This document shows positions 1 through 7,079 of a DNA stretch of 12,296 nucleotides, piece after piece. Every line of letters starts with the position of its first letter. Positions within the stretch are counted from its first letter, which is position 1. The notes below the pieces were generated by a model. It was given only the letters and a program-made list of their open reading frames with translations. It was not told where the DNA came from and searched no databases. Source of the DNA: an uncultured Eubacteriales bacterium (lineage in GTDB: Bacteria; Bacillota; Clostridia; Oscillospirales; CAG-272); the NCBI GenBank assembly GCA_900555785.1, contig USMO01000024.1, positions 1 through 12,296 on the forward strand, in the 5' to 3' direction. The translations under genes were made by a program, and so were the position numbers.

Positions 1-90
1 AAGCCTGCCCCGGCTCCGAAGCCCGCTGTTGAGGATGACGATTTCGACGATATTCTCAACATGATGAAGAACGCAAGAAAGAATCAGTAA
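1..90 (+). CDS. C-terminal end of an unidentified protein (partial)
   Basis: Reading from base 1 gives 29 codons and a TAA stop at 88-90. The visible tail begins with a Pro/Ala/Lys-rich linker (KPAPAPKPAVE), then an acidic patch (DDDFDDIL), then a short basic end (MMKNARKNQ). A flexible linker followed by a short amphipathic acidic end is seen in many bacterial proteins and does not identify the family. The start lies outside the window. A strong terminator begins 9 nt after the stop, which supports this being a real gene end. Function is unknown from what is visible. Confidence 0.7.
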   Translation, partial: KPAPAPKPAVEDDDFDDILNMMKNARKNQ

Positions 91-98
91 TACCGCCT

Positions 99-137
99 CC
101 CCGGCTGCCGCTCTGGCAGCCGGGGTTCCTTTTTTTG
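99..137 (+). terminator. Rho-independent terminator of the upstream gene
   Basis: A perfect 11-bp stem pairs 99-109 (CCCCGGCTGCC) with 115-125 across the loop GCTCT. It is followed within 5 nt by eight T residues (130-137). It lies directly after the stop codon at 88-90. Confidence 0.93.
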
Positions 138-218
138 CTTTTTGTCTATAGTTGGGGTAGAAAAAATCTGACGAAAAATTTTTTGGTGGATTCGGGTGGC
201 GCAGAGGATAAAGAGAGA

Positions 219-257
219 GCGGCTATCGCACGTTGGGGGTGTGATGGTGGCTTTTTT
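219..257 (+). terminator. Second terminator-like hairpin (repeat copy 1)
   Basis: Bases 219-231 (GCGGCTATCGCAC) can pair with 239-251 across a 7-nt loop. As RNA this gives 12 of 13 pairs, three of them G-U, and it is followed by six T residues (252-257). The hairpin has the form of a rho-independent terminator but lies about 90 nt beyond a stronger one. Bases 217-231 are identical over 15 nt to the minus strand of a hairpin at 9159-9195, so this may be a weathered copy of a small intergenic repeat. Confidence 0.5.
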
Positions 258-373
258 GTTTGAACTGGCAGAATGTTGGAGGAGGAGTGGAAATAAGGGG
301 TGCGGTGGTAAAATTCACGAAAAAATCAGACAGCAGAGGATGTTTTTCTGACGCATTCATGAGGGGTTCATAT

Positions 374-402
374 TTGCGTGGTAAAATAAAAAGGTGTAAA
401 CT
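374..402 (+). promoter_or_regulatory. Probable sigma-A promoter of the ABC operon
   Basis: TTGCGT (374-379) and TAAACT (397-402) are separated by 17 nt. Transcription would start near 409, leaving a leader of about 40 nt before the ATG at 450. The hexamers are imperfect, so this is the best candidate rather than a certain call. Another -10-like string, TAAAAT (382-387), has no good -35. Confidence 0.5.
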
Positions 403-449
403 CTAAGACTGTGCCCGGATGGGTGCGGGGGAAAGGAACTTTCTGCTTT

Positions 450-1538
450 ATGATCAAAATAGAACATCTTGTCAAGAATTACGGTGCGAACTGTGCCGTT
501 GATGACATCAGCTTTGAAGTGGGGGAAGGGGAGATTGTCGGATTTCTCGGACCGAACGGTGCGGGGAAGAGCACGACGATGAACATTCTGACCGGGTACT
601 TATCCTCGACCTCGGGCAAGGCTTTTGTTGGCGGCATTGACATTCTTTCGGACCCGATCGGTGCGAAGAAGCTGATTGGCTATCTGCCCGAGCAGCCGCC
701 GCTGTATCTGGACATGACGGTTGAGGAGTACCTGAACTTCAACTACGAGCTGAAGGGCTGCAAGCTGGACCGCGAGGCGCATCTGTCCCAGATTTGCGAC
801 ACCGTCAAGATCAAGGACGTATACAAGCGGATCATCCGCAGTCTGTCGAAGGGATACCGTCAGCGTGTGGGCATTGCGCAGGCGCTGGTCGGAAATCCGA
901 AGGTGATCATTTTCGACGAGCCGACGGTTGGTCTGGACCCCAAGCAGATCATTGAAATCCGGAATCTGATTCGGGGGCTGGGAAAGGCGCACACGGTCAT
1001 TCTTTCCACGCACATTCTGCAGGAGGTTCAGGCGGTCTGCGACCGGATTATCATCATCAACAAGGGCAAGATCGTTGCGAACGAGAAGACCGAGAACATT
1101 TCCGGCGCGGTTGACCGCTCCCGGCGGTTCAACGCGAAGATCTGCGGTCCGCAGAAGGAGGTTCTGGCGATGCTCCGGTCGCTGCAGGGGGTGGCGTATG
1201 CCGAGGCGCTGGCAGAGCGGGACGGCGATGCTTACACCTACATGATTGAGAGCGATTACGGTGTGGACATCCGCAAAAAGCTGTTCTTTGAGCTGTCTGC
1301 CCGGGGCTGGGCGCTGGTCGGGCTGGAGGCGCTGGGCATGAGCCTGGAGGATATCTTCATTTCGGTTGTGGACCACTCCGAGGAACGCCAGCCGCGCGGC
1401 GGCACGCAGCGTGTCTCCCGCCGTCAGAAGACGACGGAGAAGAACACGCTGGAGAAGGAAGTCGGTGCGTCGCTGGTTGAGGACGCGAAAAAGCAAAGAG
1501 CCGAAGCCGCCCTGCACGATACCGAGGACGACGATTGA
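450..1538 (+). CDS. ABC transporter ATP-binding protein, Gld/Nat type
   Basis: A 362-residue ATPase that would power the membrane complex encoded just downstream. The nucleotide-binding domain is complete: Walker A GPNGAGKST (34-42), Q-loop region YLPEQ (78-82), signature LSKGY (132-136), Walker B VIIFDE (152-157), D-loop GLD (161-163) and switch histidine H188. About 120 further residues form the regulatory region usual for ABC-2 exporter ATPases. They end in a very charged tail of about 50 residues (ERQPRGG to HDTEDDD) that I do not recognise as a domain. The ATG at 450 is preferred over an in-frame ATG at 411 because GAAAGGAA (431-438) lies 11 nt upstream and the protein then starts at the usual MIKIEHLVK-type beginning. 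The permease gene follows 21 nt after the stop. It resembles GldA of the gliding system, but the family is broad and the substrate cannot be read from sequence. Confidence 0.95.
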   Translation: MIKIEHLVKNYGANCAVDDISFEVGEGEIVGFLGPNGAGKSTTMNILTGYLSSTSGKAFVGGIDILSDPIGAKKLIGYLPEQPPLYLDMTVEEYLNFNYELKGCKLDREAHLSQICDTVKIKDVYKRIIRSLSKGYRQRVGIAQALVGNPKVIIFDEPTVGLDPKQIIEIRNLIRGLGKAHTVILSTHILQEVQAVCDRIIIINKGKIVANEKTENISGAVDRSRRFNAKICGPQKEVLAMLRSLQGVAYAEALAERDGDAYTYMIESDYGVDIRKKLFFELSARGWALVGLEALGMSLEDIFISVVDHSEERQPRGGTQRVSRRQKTTEKNTLEKEVGASLVEDAKKQRAEAALHDTEDDD

Positions 1539-1559
1539 TCAGGAAAGGAACATAACACT

Positions 1560-2333
1560 ATGCTTGCCATTTACCGCAAAGAAATGCGTTCGTATTTCAT
1601 TAACCCCATCGGGTACATTTATCTCGGTGTTTTTCTCGTATTTTCGGCGCTGCTCTGCTGCTACACGACGCTGATTTCCGCGAGCTACAGCACCTCGTCC
1701 TACTTTACCTATCTGATGTTCTCCTTTATCATTCTCATTCCGATTCTGACCATGCGTCTGTTTGCCGAGGAGCGGAAACTCCGCACCGAGCAGCTGCTTC
1801 TGACCGCGCCGGTGACGATTACCGGCATGGTGATGGGCAAATACCTGGCGGCGCTGACGCTGTATGTGGGCGGCATTCTGCTGTCCTGCGTCAACTTTAT
1901 TCCGCTTTACGTCATCGGCGCGGCTGAGCGGGCAGGCGAGAGCGACTACGCGCTGACGCACATCGGTCCGGTGACCGGCGAGATTGTCGGCAGCGTGATT
2001 GCGATTATCCTGCTGGGCGCTGCGCTGATTGCGGTCGGAACGCTGATCTCTGCGCTGACCGAGAACCAGCTGTCGGCTGCGGTTATCACCGTTGGTGTCA
2101 TCGCAGTGATGGTGCTTCTGAACGTGCTCAACCTGCTGACCGACAGTGACGGACAACCCATCATCGGCAGCTACGCCGTGCGTTTTGTCATCGGCTGGGT
2201 GTCGGTGATGAGCCGCTTCTCGGCGTTCAGCCAGGGCATGTTTGACTATTCGGCTCTCCTGTACTATTTCTCGCTTGCGTTCATTTTCCTGTTCCTGACG
2301 GTACGGGTCTACGAAAAGCGCCGTTGGGGCTGA
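1560..2333 (+). CDS. ABC-2 type permease, GldF-like
   Basis: A 257-residue integral membrane protein with about six hydrophobic segments (roughly 17-37, 47-67, 98-120, 140-165, 172-195 and 230-248). The short cytoplasmic N-terminus MLAIYRKEMRSYF and the stretch RLFAEERKLRTEQLLLTAPV followed by GKYLAAL are typical of ABC-2 permeases of the GldF/NatB kind. It probably forms the transmembrane part of a complex with the ATPase encoded 21 nt upstream. GGAAAGGAA lies about 10 nt before the ATG. The length is typical for a half-size permease, so the functional unit would be a dimer. The C-terminus (YEKRRWG) is short and basic. The family assignment is strong. The transported substrate is unknown, and some relatives may act as mechanical or envelope-assembly machines rather than simple exporters. 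Confidence 0.92.
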   Translation: MLAIYRKEMRSYFINPIGYIYLGVFLVFSALLCCYTTLISASYSTSSYFTYLMFSFIILIPILTMRLFAEERKLRTEQLLLTAPVTITGMVMGKYLAALTLYVGGILLSCVNFIPLYVIGAAERAGESDYALTHIGPVTGEIVGSVIAIILLGAALIAVGTLISALTENQLSAAVITVGVIAVMVLLNVLNLLTDSDGQPIIGSYAVRFVIGWVSVMSRFSAFSQGMFDYSALLYYFSLAFIFLFLTVRVYEKRRWG

Positions 2334-2372
2334 TCGGATGCCGCACGGAACAAACGGAAAGGATAGAAACAT

Positions 2373-3908
2373 ATGAGGAAACGAATCATCCGCTCCAAAC
2401 GGGTGCGCTACGGCGGAATGACCGTGCTGCTGACGGTCCTGCTGGTTGCGGTCGTGGTGCTGGGGAATGTGCTGGTCAGCACGCTTGCCAAGCGCTACTC
2501 CTGGTATACGCCGATGACAGGCAGCGCGGATTACCGGGTGACCGAAACCTGCTACAAGCTGCTTGGCGCAACACTGGGGCAGCAGGAGAAAAAGGTCCGC
2601 ATTATTTTCTGTGATACGGCAGAAAATGTGGAGGCAAGCTCCACCACATCGTATGTATACCGGACCGCGCAGCAGATGCAGGCACGTTTTCCGGAGAAGA
2701 TTTCGATTGAATGCCACAACATCTGGTTGGATCCCGACAGCGTGCGGGAATACACTTCCACGCTGGACCCCTCCACAGCAGAGACCGTGCAGACAACGCT
2801 GAAATCCACCAGTGTCATCATCGTTGGAGAGGATTACTACCGCGTTTACGACCACAGCTCTTTCTTTGTGTTCGAAAACGGCGACACCTCCAATCTGTGG
2901 GCATATAACGGCGAGCGGAAACTGGCGGCAGGCATCCTGCATGCCATTGAAAAGGACGCGCCGGTTGTCTGCCTGACCACCAATCACGGCGAGGTGTTCT
3001 ACGATTACGAGCTGTTCTATCTGCTCGACGATGCGGGCTACACGCTGCGCTATGTCGACCTGTATAAGGACCCGATTCCGGACAACTGCCGGCTGATTAT
3101 CAGCTACAACCCGAACTCCGACCTGACGGTGACGGACGGAGTTTCGGCAACCTCGGAGATTGACACGCTGAATTCGTTTTTGGAGACCTCCGGCAACTCC
3201 TTCCTCGTGTTCCTGGAAGACGGAACGCCGTCCCTGCCGAACTTTGAGGCGTTCCTGCAGGATTGGGGCGTGGAAACGCTCTATTCCGAGGACACGAACG
3301 GCAACCGGTTCCGCTATATGGTGCAGAATTCGTCGCAGTCGCTGACATCGGACGGCTATACCATCTACGGAGAAGCCGCAAGTGCCGGGCATGCCGGGGA
3401 GCTTTTGCAGGGGCTGAACCGCAAAGCGGTCTTCAAGAACGCAACGGCGCTGCGTGCCGCAAACGGCTTTGTCAGCGCAGGGGACGGCAGCTATACGAAG
3501 GATAACCGCACGCTGTACGGTCTGTACGGCAGCGGTTCGGGCGCGGTCGCCTGGGCAAACGGCAAACCGGTTGACGCGGCGCGGTCGATGCTGATGACCC
3601 TGACCGAGCAGACCAACGCCTCGGGTGGGAAATCCTATGTCGGCGTTTGTGCATCGGTCGACTTTGCAACCGAGAGTTTTCTGCAGTCGGCGGTGTATGG
3701 CAACACCGACTCCATGATGCGCCTGTTTACAGACCTCGGCAAGACCAACACGCCGGAGGGGCTGACCATTAAGCCGTTCCAGTCCAAGGGAATCAGCACC
3801 ATTACAACCGCGCAGATGTGGCGGTGGACCGTGATTCTTGCAGCCATTCCGGCAGTCGTCTGCACGGTGCTTGGCGTTGTGATTCTGGTCCGGCGCCGCC
3901 GTGCCTGA
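2373..3908 (+). CDS. GldG-family ABC auxiliary protein, first paralogue
   Basis: A 511-residue protein with a basic N-terminus, one membrane segment at about 16-38, a long extracytoplasmic domain and a second membrane segment near 485-505 ending in RRRRA. This N-anchor/large-domain/C-anchor layout, and the motif TTNHGE in the middle followed by a stretch like AGYTLRYVDLYKDPIPDNCRLI in two parts, fit the GldG/ABC_transp_aux family. These proteins accompany GldA/GldF-type ABC transporters and are thought to form the outward-facing part of the complex. A GGAAAGGATA-type ribosome binding site precedes the ATG. The gene starts 39 nt after the permease and is followed 14 nt later by a paralogue with the same layout (TTNHGE, then PENCRLI in place of PDNCRLI, then LEEFLLEWG versus FEAFLQDWG). 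No catalytic role is known. The family call is confident and the function is unknown. Confidence 0.87.
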   Translation: MRKRIIRSKRVRYGGMTVLLTVLLVAVVVLGNVLVSTLAKRYSWYTPMTGSADYRVTETCYKLLGATLGQQEKKVRIIFCDTAENVEASSTTSYVYRTAQQMQARFPEKISIECHNIWLDPDSVREYTSTLDPSTAETVQTTLKSTSVIIVGEDYYRVYDHSSFFVFENGDTSNLWAYNGERKLAAGILHAIEKDAPVVCLTTNHGEVFYDYELFYLLDDAGYTLRYVDLYKDPIPDNCRLIISYNPNSDLTVTDGVSATSEIDTLNSFLETSGNSFLVFLEDGTPSLPNFEAFLQDWGVETLYSEDTNGNRFRYMVQNSSQSLTSDGYTIYGEAASAGHAGELLQGLNRKAVFKNATALRAANGFVSAGDGSYTKDNRTLYGLYGSGSGAVAWANGKPVDAARSMLMTLTEQTNASGGKSYVGVCASVDFATESFLQSAVYGNTDSMMRLFTDLGKTNTPEGLTIKPFQSKGISTITTAQMWRWTVILAAIPAVVCTVLGVVILVRRRRA

Positions 3909-3922
3909 GAGGAGGAGCCATC

Positions 3923-5635
3923 ATGAAACAGTTGAATTCCGGAAAGATCCGGCATGGGATCTGCGCAACCGCGATCACCGCGATTGTGATTGTTGCGGTC
4001 CTTCTGATTAACGTCGGCTTCGGTGTGCTTTCCGACCTCAGACTTTGGATGATCGACCTGACCAGCGAGAAAATGTACACGCTGACCAACGAAACGGTTG
4101 AAATGCTGGACGGTACTTTCCGGCAGGTCAATGAAAAGCGCGCACAGGACGGGGAAGAGAACGTGCAGGTGGACATCATCTTCTGCGCTGACCCGGACCT
4201 GATTAAGAGCAACGAAAAGATGCGGTACATCTATTACACCGCCCGCGCGTTGGAGCGGAAGTTCCCGAAGAGCGTCAAGGTTTCCACGACCAACGTCTGG
4301 ACCAACCCCTCATCGGTTGACCGTTACCGCACCAACTCCTATTCGTCCATTTACCAATCCAACATCATTGTGGCAAGCGGCTCCGAGTTCCGCATGACCT
4401 CCATTGATACCTATTACACCTACAACACCGACACCTCGACCGACTCCGAGCCTTGGGCATTCAACGCCGAGAAGAAGTTCACGCAGTCGATTATTGCGGT
4501 GACCAAAGCCGAGTCGCCGATCTGCGGCATCACGACCAATCACGGCGAGGCGCTGGCAACCGAGGAGGGCAGAGCGGAATACAGCGAGCTGCTGAACGTC
4601 ATCCGCAATGCGGGCTATGAGATTCAGTATCTGAATCTTTCGACCGATGTAATTCCAGAGAACTGCCGCCTGATTCTGACCTTTGACCCGCAGACCGATT
4701 TCCTGGGCAAGAAGGATTCCCCCACGGGCGTCTCCGAGCTGTCGCAGCTGGACACCTTCCTCGGGAAAGCATACTCCTACATGATCTTTGTGGACGCAGA
4801 CACCCCGGTGCTGACCAATCTGGAGGAATTTCTGTTGGAGTGGGGCATCAGCTTCAACCGGCAGAAGGACGAAAACGACAACTGGACCGGCAACTGGCAG
4901 GTCAAGTCCAACACCTCGCTGGATGCGGACGGGCTGTCGGTCATCGCCGACTACGAGAAAGAGGCGCTGGGCGGCAATATCACCAAGGATATGCGCGAAA
5001 AGGGCGGTTCCCCAAAGGTGGTATTCGGAAACGCGATGCCCATCAGCTATTCTCCCTCCTATGAGCTGACCTATCAGCTGCCGGACGAGGAGAACGACAT
5101 CGGCGCCTTTACCTACGGCTCCTATTACCGCAACAACCACAGCCGGGCGATTTACGATATGTTCCGTGCTACGGCAGAATCGACCGCCTACGGGCTGATG
5201 AACGGCGTGCGGACGGCTGACCCGATTGACACCCTGGGCAACTATCGCCTGATGACCCTGACGCGCGAGAGCCGCACGGTCGGAGAAGGCAAGGGGTACA
5301 CCAATGTCAACGACTCCTCGTATGTCTGTGCAGTCGGCTCCACCGAGTTTGCAAGCAACAAGCTGCTGGGCTCCAATGCCTACGGAAACACCGATGTGCT
5401 GCTGGAAACGCTGCGGACAATCGGGCGCGAAGTCGTTCCGGTCGGTCTGAGCTTCAAGCCGCTGTACAGCGCGGAGATGACGCAGTCGTCCTCTTCGTCC
5501 TCGGGCAGCACGGCAACCGTTTACTACACGCAGGCGGGCAACGTAGCGTGTACGGTTGTGCTGGCGGTCCTGCCGGCGGTTGTAATGGCAGTGCTCGGCA
5601 CGGTGGTGCTGGTCAGACGGAAATTCCGCCACTGA
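3923..5635 (+). CDS. GldG-family ABC auxiliary protein, second paralogue
   Basis: A 570-residue protein with a membrane segment at about 12-36, a large outside domain and a C-terminal membrane segment ending in VRRKFRH. Just after the first helix it carries DLTSEKMYTLTNETVEML, the classic opening of the GldG/ABC_transp_aux domain. The first paralogue shows this motif only in degenerate form. TTNHGE is again present. A serine-rich linker (six consecutive serines) precedes the last helix. The ATG at 3923 is chosen over an in-frame ATG at 3818, which lies inside the preceding gene, because GAGAGGAGGAG (3907-3917) sits 5 nt upstream and the shorter protein begins with a proper membrane anchor. 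Tandem GldG genes suggest a hetero-oligomer, as proposed for paired GldF/GldG proteins. This is inference from gene order. Confidence 0.88.
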   Translation: MKQLNSGKIRHGICATAITAIVIVAVLLINVGFGVLSDLRLWMIDLTSEKMYTLTNETVEMLDGTFRQVNEKRAQDGEENVQVDIIFCADPDLIKSNEKMRYIYYTARALERKFPKSVKVSTTNVWTNPSSVDRYRTNSYSSIYQSNIIVASGSEFRMTSIDTYYTYNTDTSTDSEPWAFNAEKKFTQSIIAVTKAESPICGITTNHGEALATEEGRAEYSELLNVIRNAGYEIQYLNLSTDVIPENCRLILTFDPQTDFLGKKDSPTGVSELSQLDTFLGKAYSYMIFVDADTPVLTNLEEFLLEWGISFNRQKDENDNWTGNWQVKSNTSLDADGLSVIADYEKEALGGNITKDMREKGGSPKVVFGNAMPISYSPSYELTYQLPDEENDIGAFTYGSYYRNNHSRAIYDMFRATAESTAYGLMNGVRTADPIDTLGNYRLMTLTRESRTVGEGKGYTNVNDSSYVCAVGSTEFASNKLLGSNAYGNTDVLLETLRTIGREVVPVGLSFKPLYSAEMTQSSSSSSGSTATVYYTQAGNVACTVVLAVLPAVVMAVLGTVVLVRRKFRH

Positions 5636-5663
5636 TGCAAAGAAAGGATAACGGCACAAACCG

Positions 5664-7031
5664 ATGAGAAGCGAAGAAACTGTAGTCAATATTCTGTTCG
5701 ACGCGGGGAAGGGAACCACACCGCTGACCAGCCGGGAAGGCACGGTCGGCGCCCCGCTGGGCGAACTTCCGGTGCCTTCCCGGAGCGGATACACCTTTGC
5801 CGGGTGGTATCGCGGGGAGGTCCCGGTCACTGCCGCAACCCTGATTGAGGGGACAGCGGATGTCAGACTGACCGCAAAGTGGGAAAAGGTCAGCGTGAAG
5901 GAACGCAAAAAGACCGTGATGTGGAAACAGAAGGTCACGGCAGCCTGCCTGGCAGTTGCAATCGTGTTCCTGACGGCGGCAATCCTGATTGCGAACCAGA
6001 TCGTGATGATCTATCACCTGACCGACGAATATGTCGACGCGGACGGCGTGAAGCACTCCGACCGCTACACCATCAAGAAGGAATCCGGCGTTTACAAGCT
6101 GTTTGACCGCGGCGGCAAGCTGATGGAGACCACCGAAAACGGATACACTTCATCCTCCGACAATGTGCGGTATGAGGTCTATGTCGCGGAAAAGAGCGGC
6201 AACCAGTACCTGATCAATACCGCGAGCGGCTCCTATGAAACCTACGCCGTCGTTGACTACGATGCCGGCAGCGGCGAATCGCTGGGCGGCACGGTCAAAA
6301 ACAAGCGCGTGATGATGTTCCCGCGCGTGGGGCAGGATAACACCTACTCCATCTCGGTTACCAATCAGTACGGCAGCTTTACCTTCTATCGCGACAAGGT
6401 GGAGAACACCGATTCCTCCACCGGCAAGAAGTACACCACAACCGTGAACGTCAAGAAGGGTGACAACCTGATTCTGGCGTCCTATGACCCGACGCTGTTT
6501 GCAAGCCTTTGCGTCAGCTGCGGCTACACGCTGACCATGCAGAAGCTCGACCTGACGGACGCAGAAGCGCCGCGAAAGGCAGACGGCAGCATCGACCTGA
6601 ACGCATACGGTCTGGTGGACCGCTACGACGAAACCGGAAAGGTGAGCTATTCCCCGGCGGTTTATACCATCGTCAAGGGCGCTTCGCAGGCAGACGGCTC
6701 GATGACCGCAACCGATGAAAGCTATACGGTCAGAGTCGGCGATGCGATTCTTTCCGGCGGCGGCTACTATGTCCAGCTGGAGGGGCGGGACGCGGTGTAT
6801 ATCGTCAGTTCCTCGATTTCGGAGACGGTTCTGCAGCCCGTTGAGGCGCTGGTCACTCCGGCGCTGGTCTACCCGATGACCGTCAGCACCTATGTTATGG
6901 TCAACGATTTCTTCCTGGGCACGGTTGCGGATATGTCCAAGATTGACCAGGACGATGAGGACGCAAGCAAAGAGAATATCAACATCATAACCTCCTTTGA
7001 TTTTGTTGATCTTGCCAAGCGGCAGGATTAG
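5664..7031 (+). CDS. DUF4340-type membrane-anchored protein, N-terminal part, ends at in-frame amber
   Basis: This frame gives 455 residues before TAG at 7029-7031. Residues about 6-74 resemble an InlB B-repeat/Flg_new unit (GYTFAGWYRGE, then LTAKWE). A basic stretch (VKERKKTVMWKQK) and one hydrophobic helix (about 92-117) follow, then a beta-rich extracytoplasmic region. The part around RVGDAILSGGGYYVQLEGRD and AVYIVSS matches the DUF4340 style found beside GldG genes. By the positive-inside rule the N-terminal repeat domain would face the cytoplasm, which is odd for this fold. GAAAGGATA lies about 13 nt before the ATG. An in-frame ATG at 5919 would drop the repeat domain, but its ribosome binding site is no better. 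Without the amber codon the protein would be 917 residues and run to 8417. It is the last gene of the operon. Its role is probably as a partner of the GldG proteins, by association only. Confidence 0.8.
   Translation: MRSEETVVNILFDAGKGTTPLTSREGTVGAPLGELPVPSRSGYTFAGWYRGEVPVTAATLIEGTADVRLTAKWEKVSVKERKKTVMWKQKVTAACLAVAIVFLTAAILIANQIVMIYHLTDEYVDADGVKHSDRYTIKKESGVYKLFDRGGKLMETTENGYTSSSDNVRYEVYVAEKSGNQYLINTASGSYETYAVVDYDAGSGESLGGTVKNKRVMMFPRVGQDNTYSISVTNQYGSFTFYRDKVENTDSSTGKKYTTTVNVKKGDNLILASYDPTLFASLCVSCGYTLTMQKLDLTDAEAPRKADGSIDLNAYGLVDRYDETGKVSYSPAVYTIVKGASQADGSMTATDESYTVRVGDAILSGGGYYVQLEGRDAVYIVSSSISETVLQPVEALVTPALVYPMTVSTYVMVNDFFLGTVADMSKIDQDDEDASKENINIITSFDFVDLAKRQD
7029..7031 (+). other. In-frame amber codon splitting the DUF4340 gene
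   Basis: The codons before (AAG CGG CAG GAT) and after (CTC TAT TCC TCC ACG CCT TAT TGG) TAG are ordinary coding sequence in one frame. The next 461 codons remain open to the TGA at 8415-8417. The interruption is codon 456 of a potential 917-residue product. A single substitution (for example CAG to TAG) would explain it. dapA in this window ends with TAG at its normal C-terminus, so TAG acts as a stop in this organism. Confidence 0.85.
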
Positions 7032-7079
7032 CTCTATTCCTCCACGCCTTATTGGCGAACCAAGGAGCACGGCGCAACG

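Larger units (their letters stand above)
138..449. other. Non-coding gap upstream of the ABC operon
   Basis: About 310 bases with no credible gene. The stretch is rich in A and T runs. It contains a G-U-rich hairpin with a T-run (219-257), a probable promoter (374-402) and the ribosome binding site of the ABC ATPase (431-438). Nothing else was recognised. Confidence 0.6.

Noticed and set aside
1539..3392. A 617-codon open frame on the minus strand opposite the permease and first GldG gene
   Set aside because: It is the antisense shadow of well-supported membrane protein genes with a strong codon bias. Its translation is Arg/His/Gln-rich with no recognisable domain and no ribosome binding site.
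4310..5938. A 542-codon open frame on the minus strand opposite the second GldG gene
   Set aside because: Same reason: an antisense shadow with low-complexity composition, crossing two genes on the other strand.
7029..7031. Amber codon read as an amino acid (pyrrolysine or a reassigned code)
   Set aside because: dapA ends with TAG exactly at its normal C-terminus, and no pyrrolysine genes or suppressor tRNA are visible. A point mutation or error is simpler, though local read-through is not excluded.
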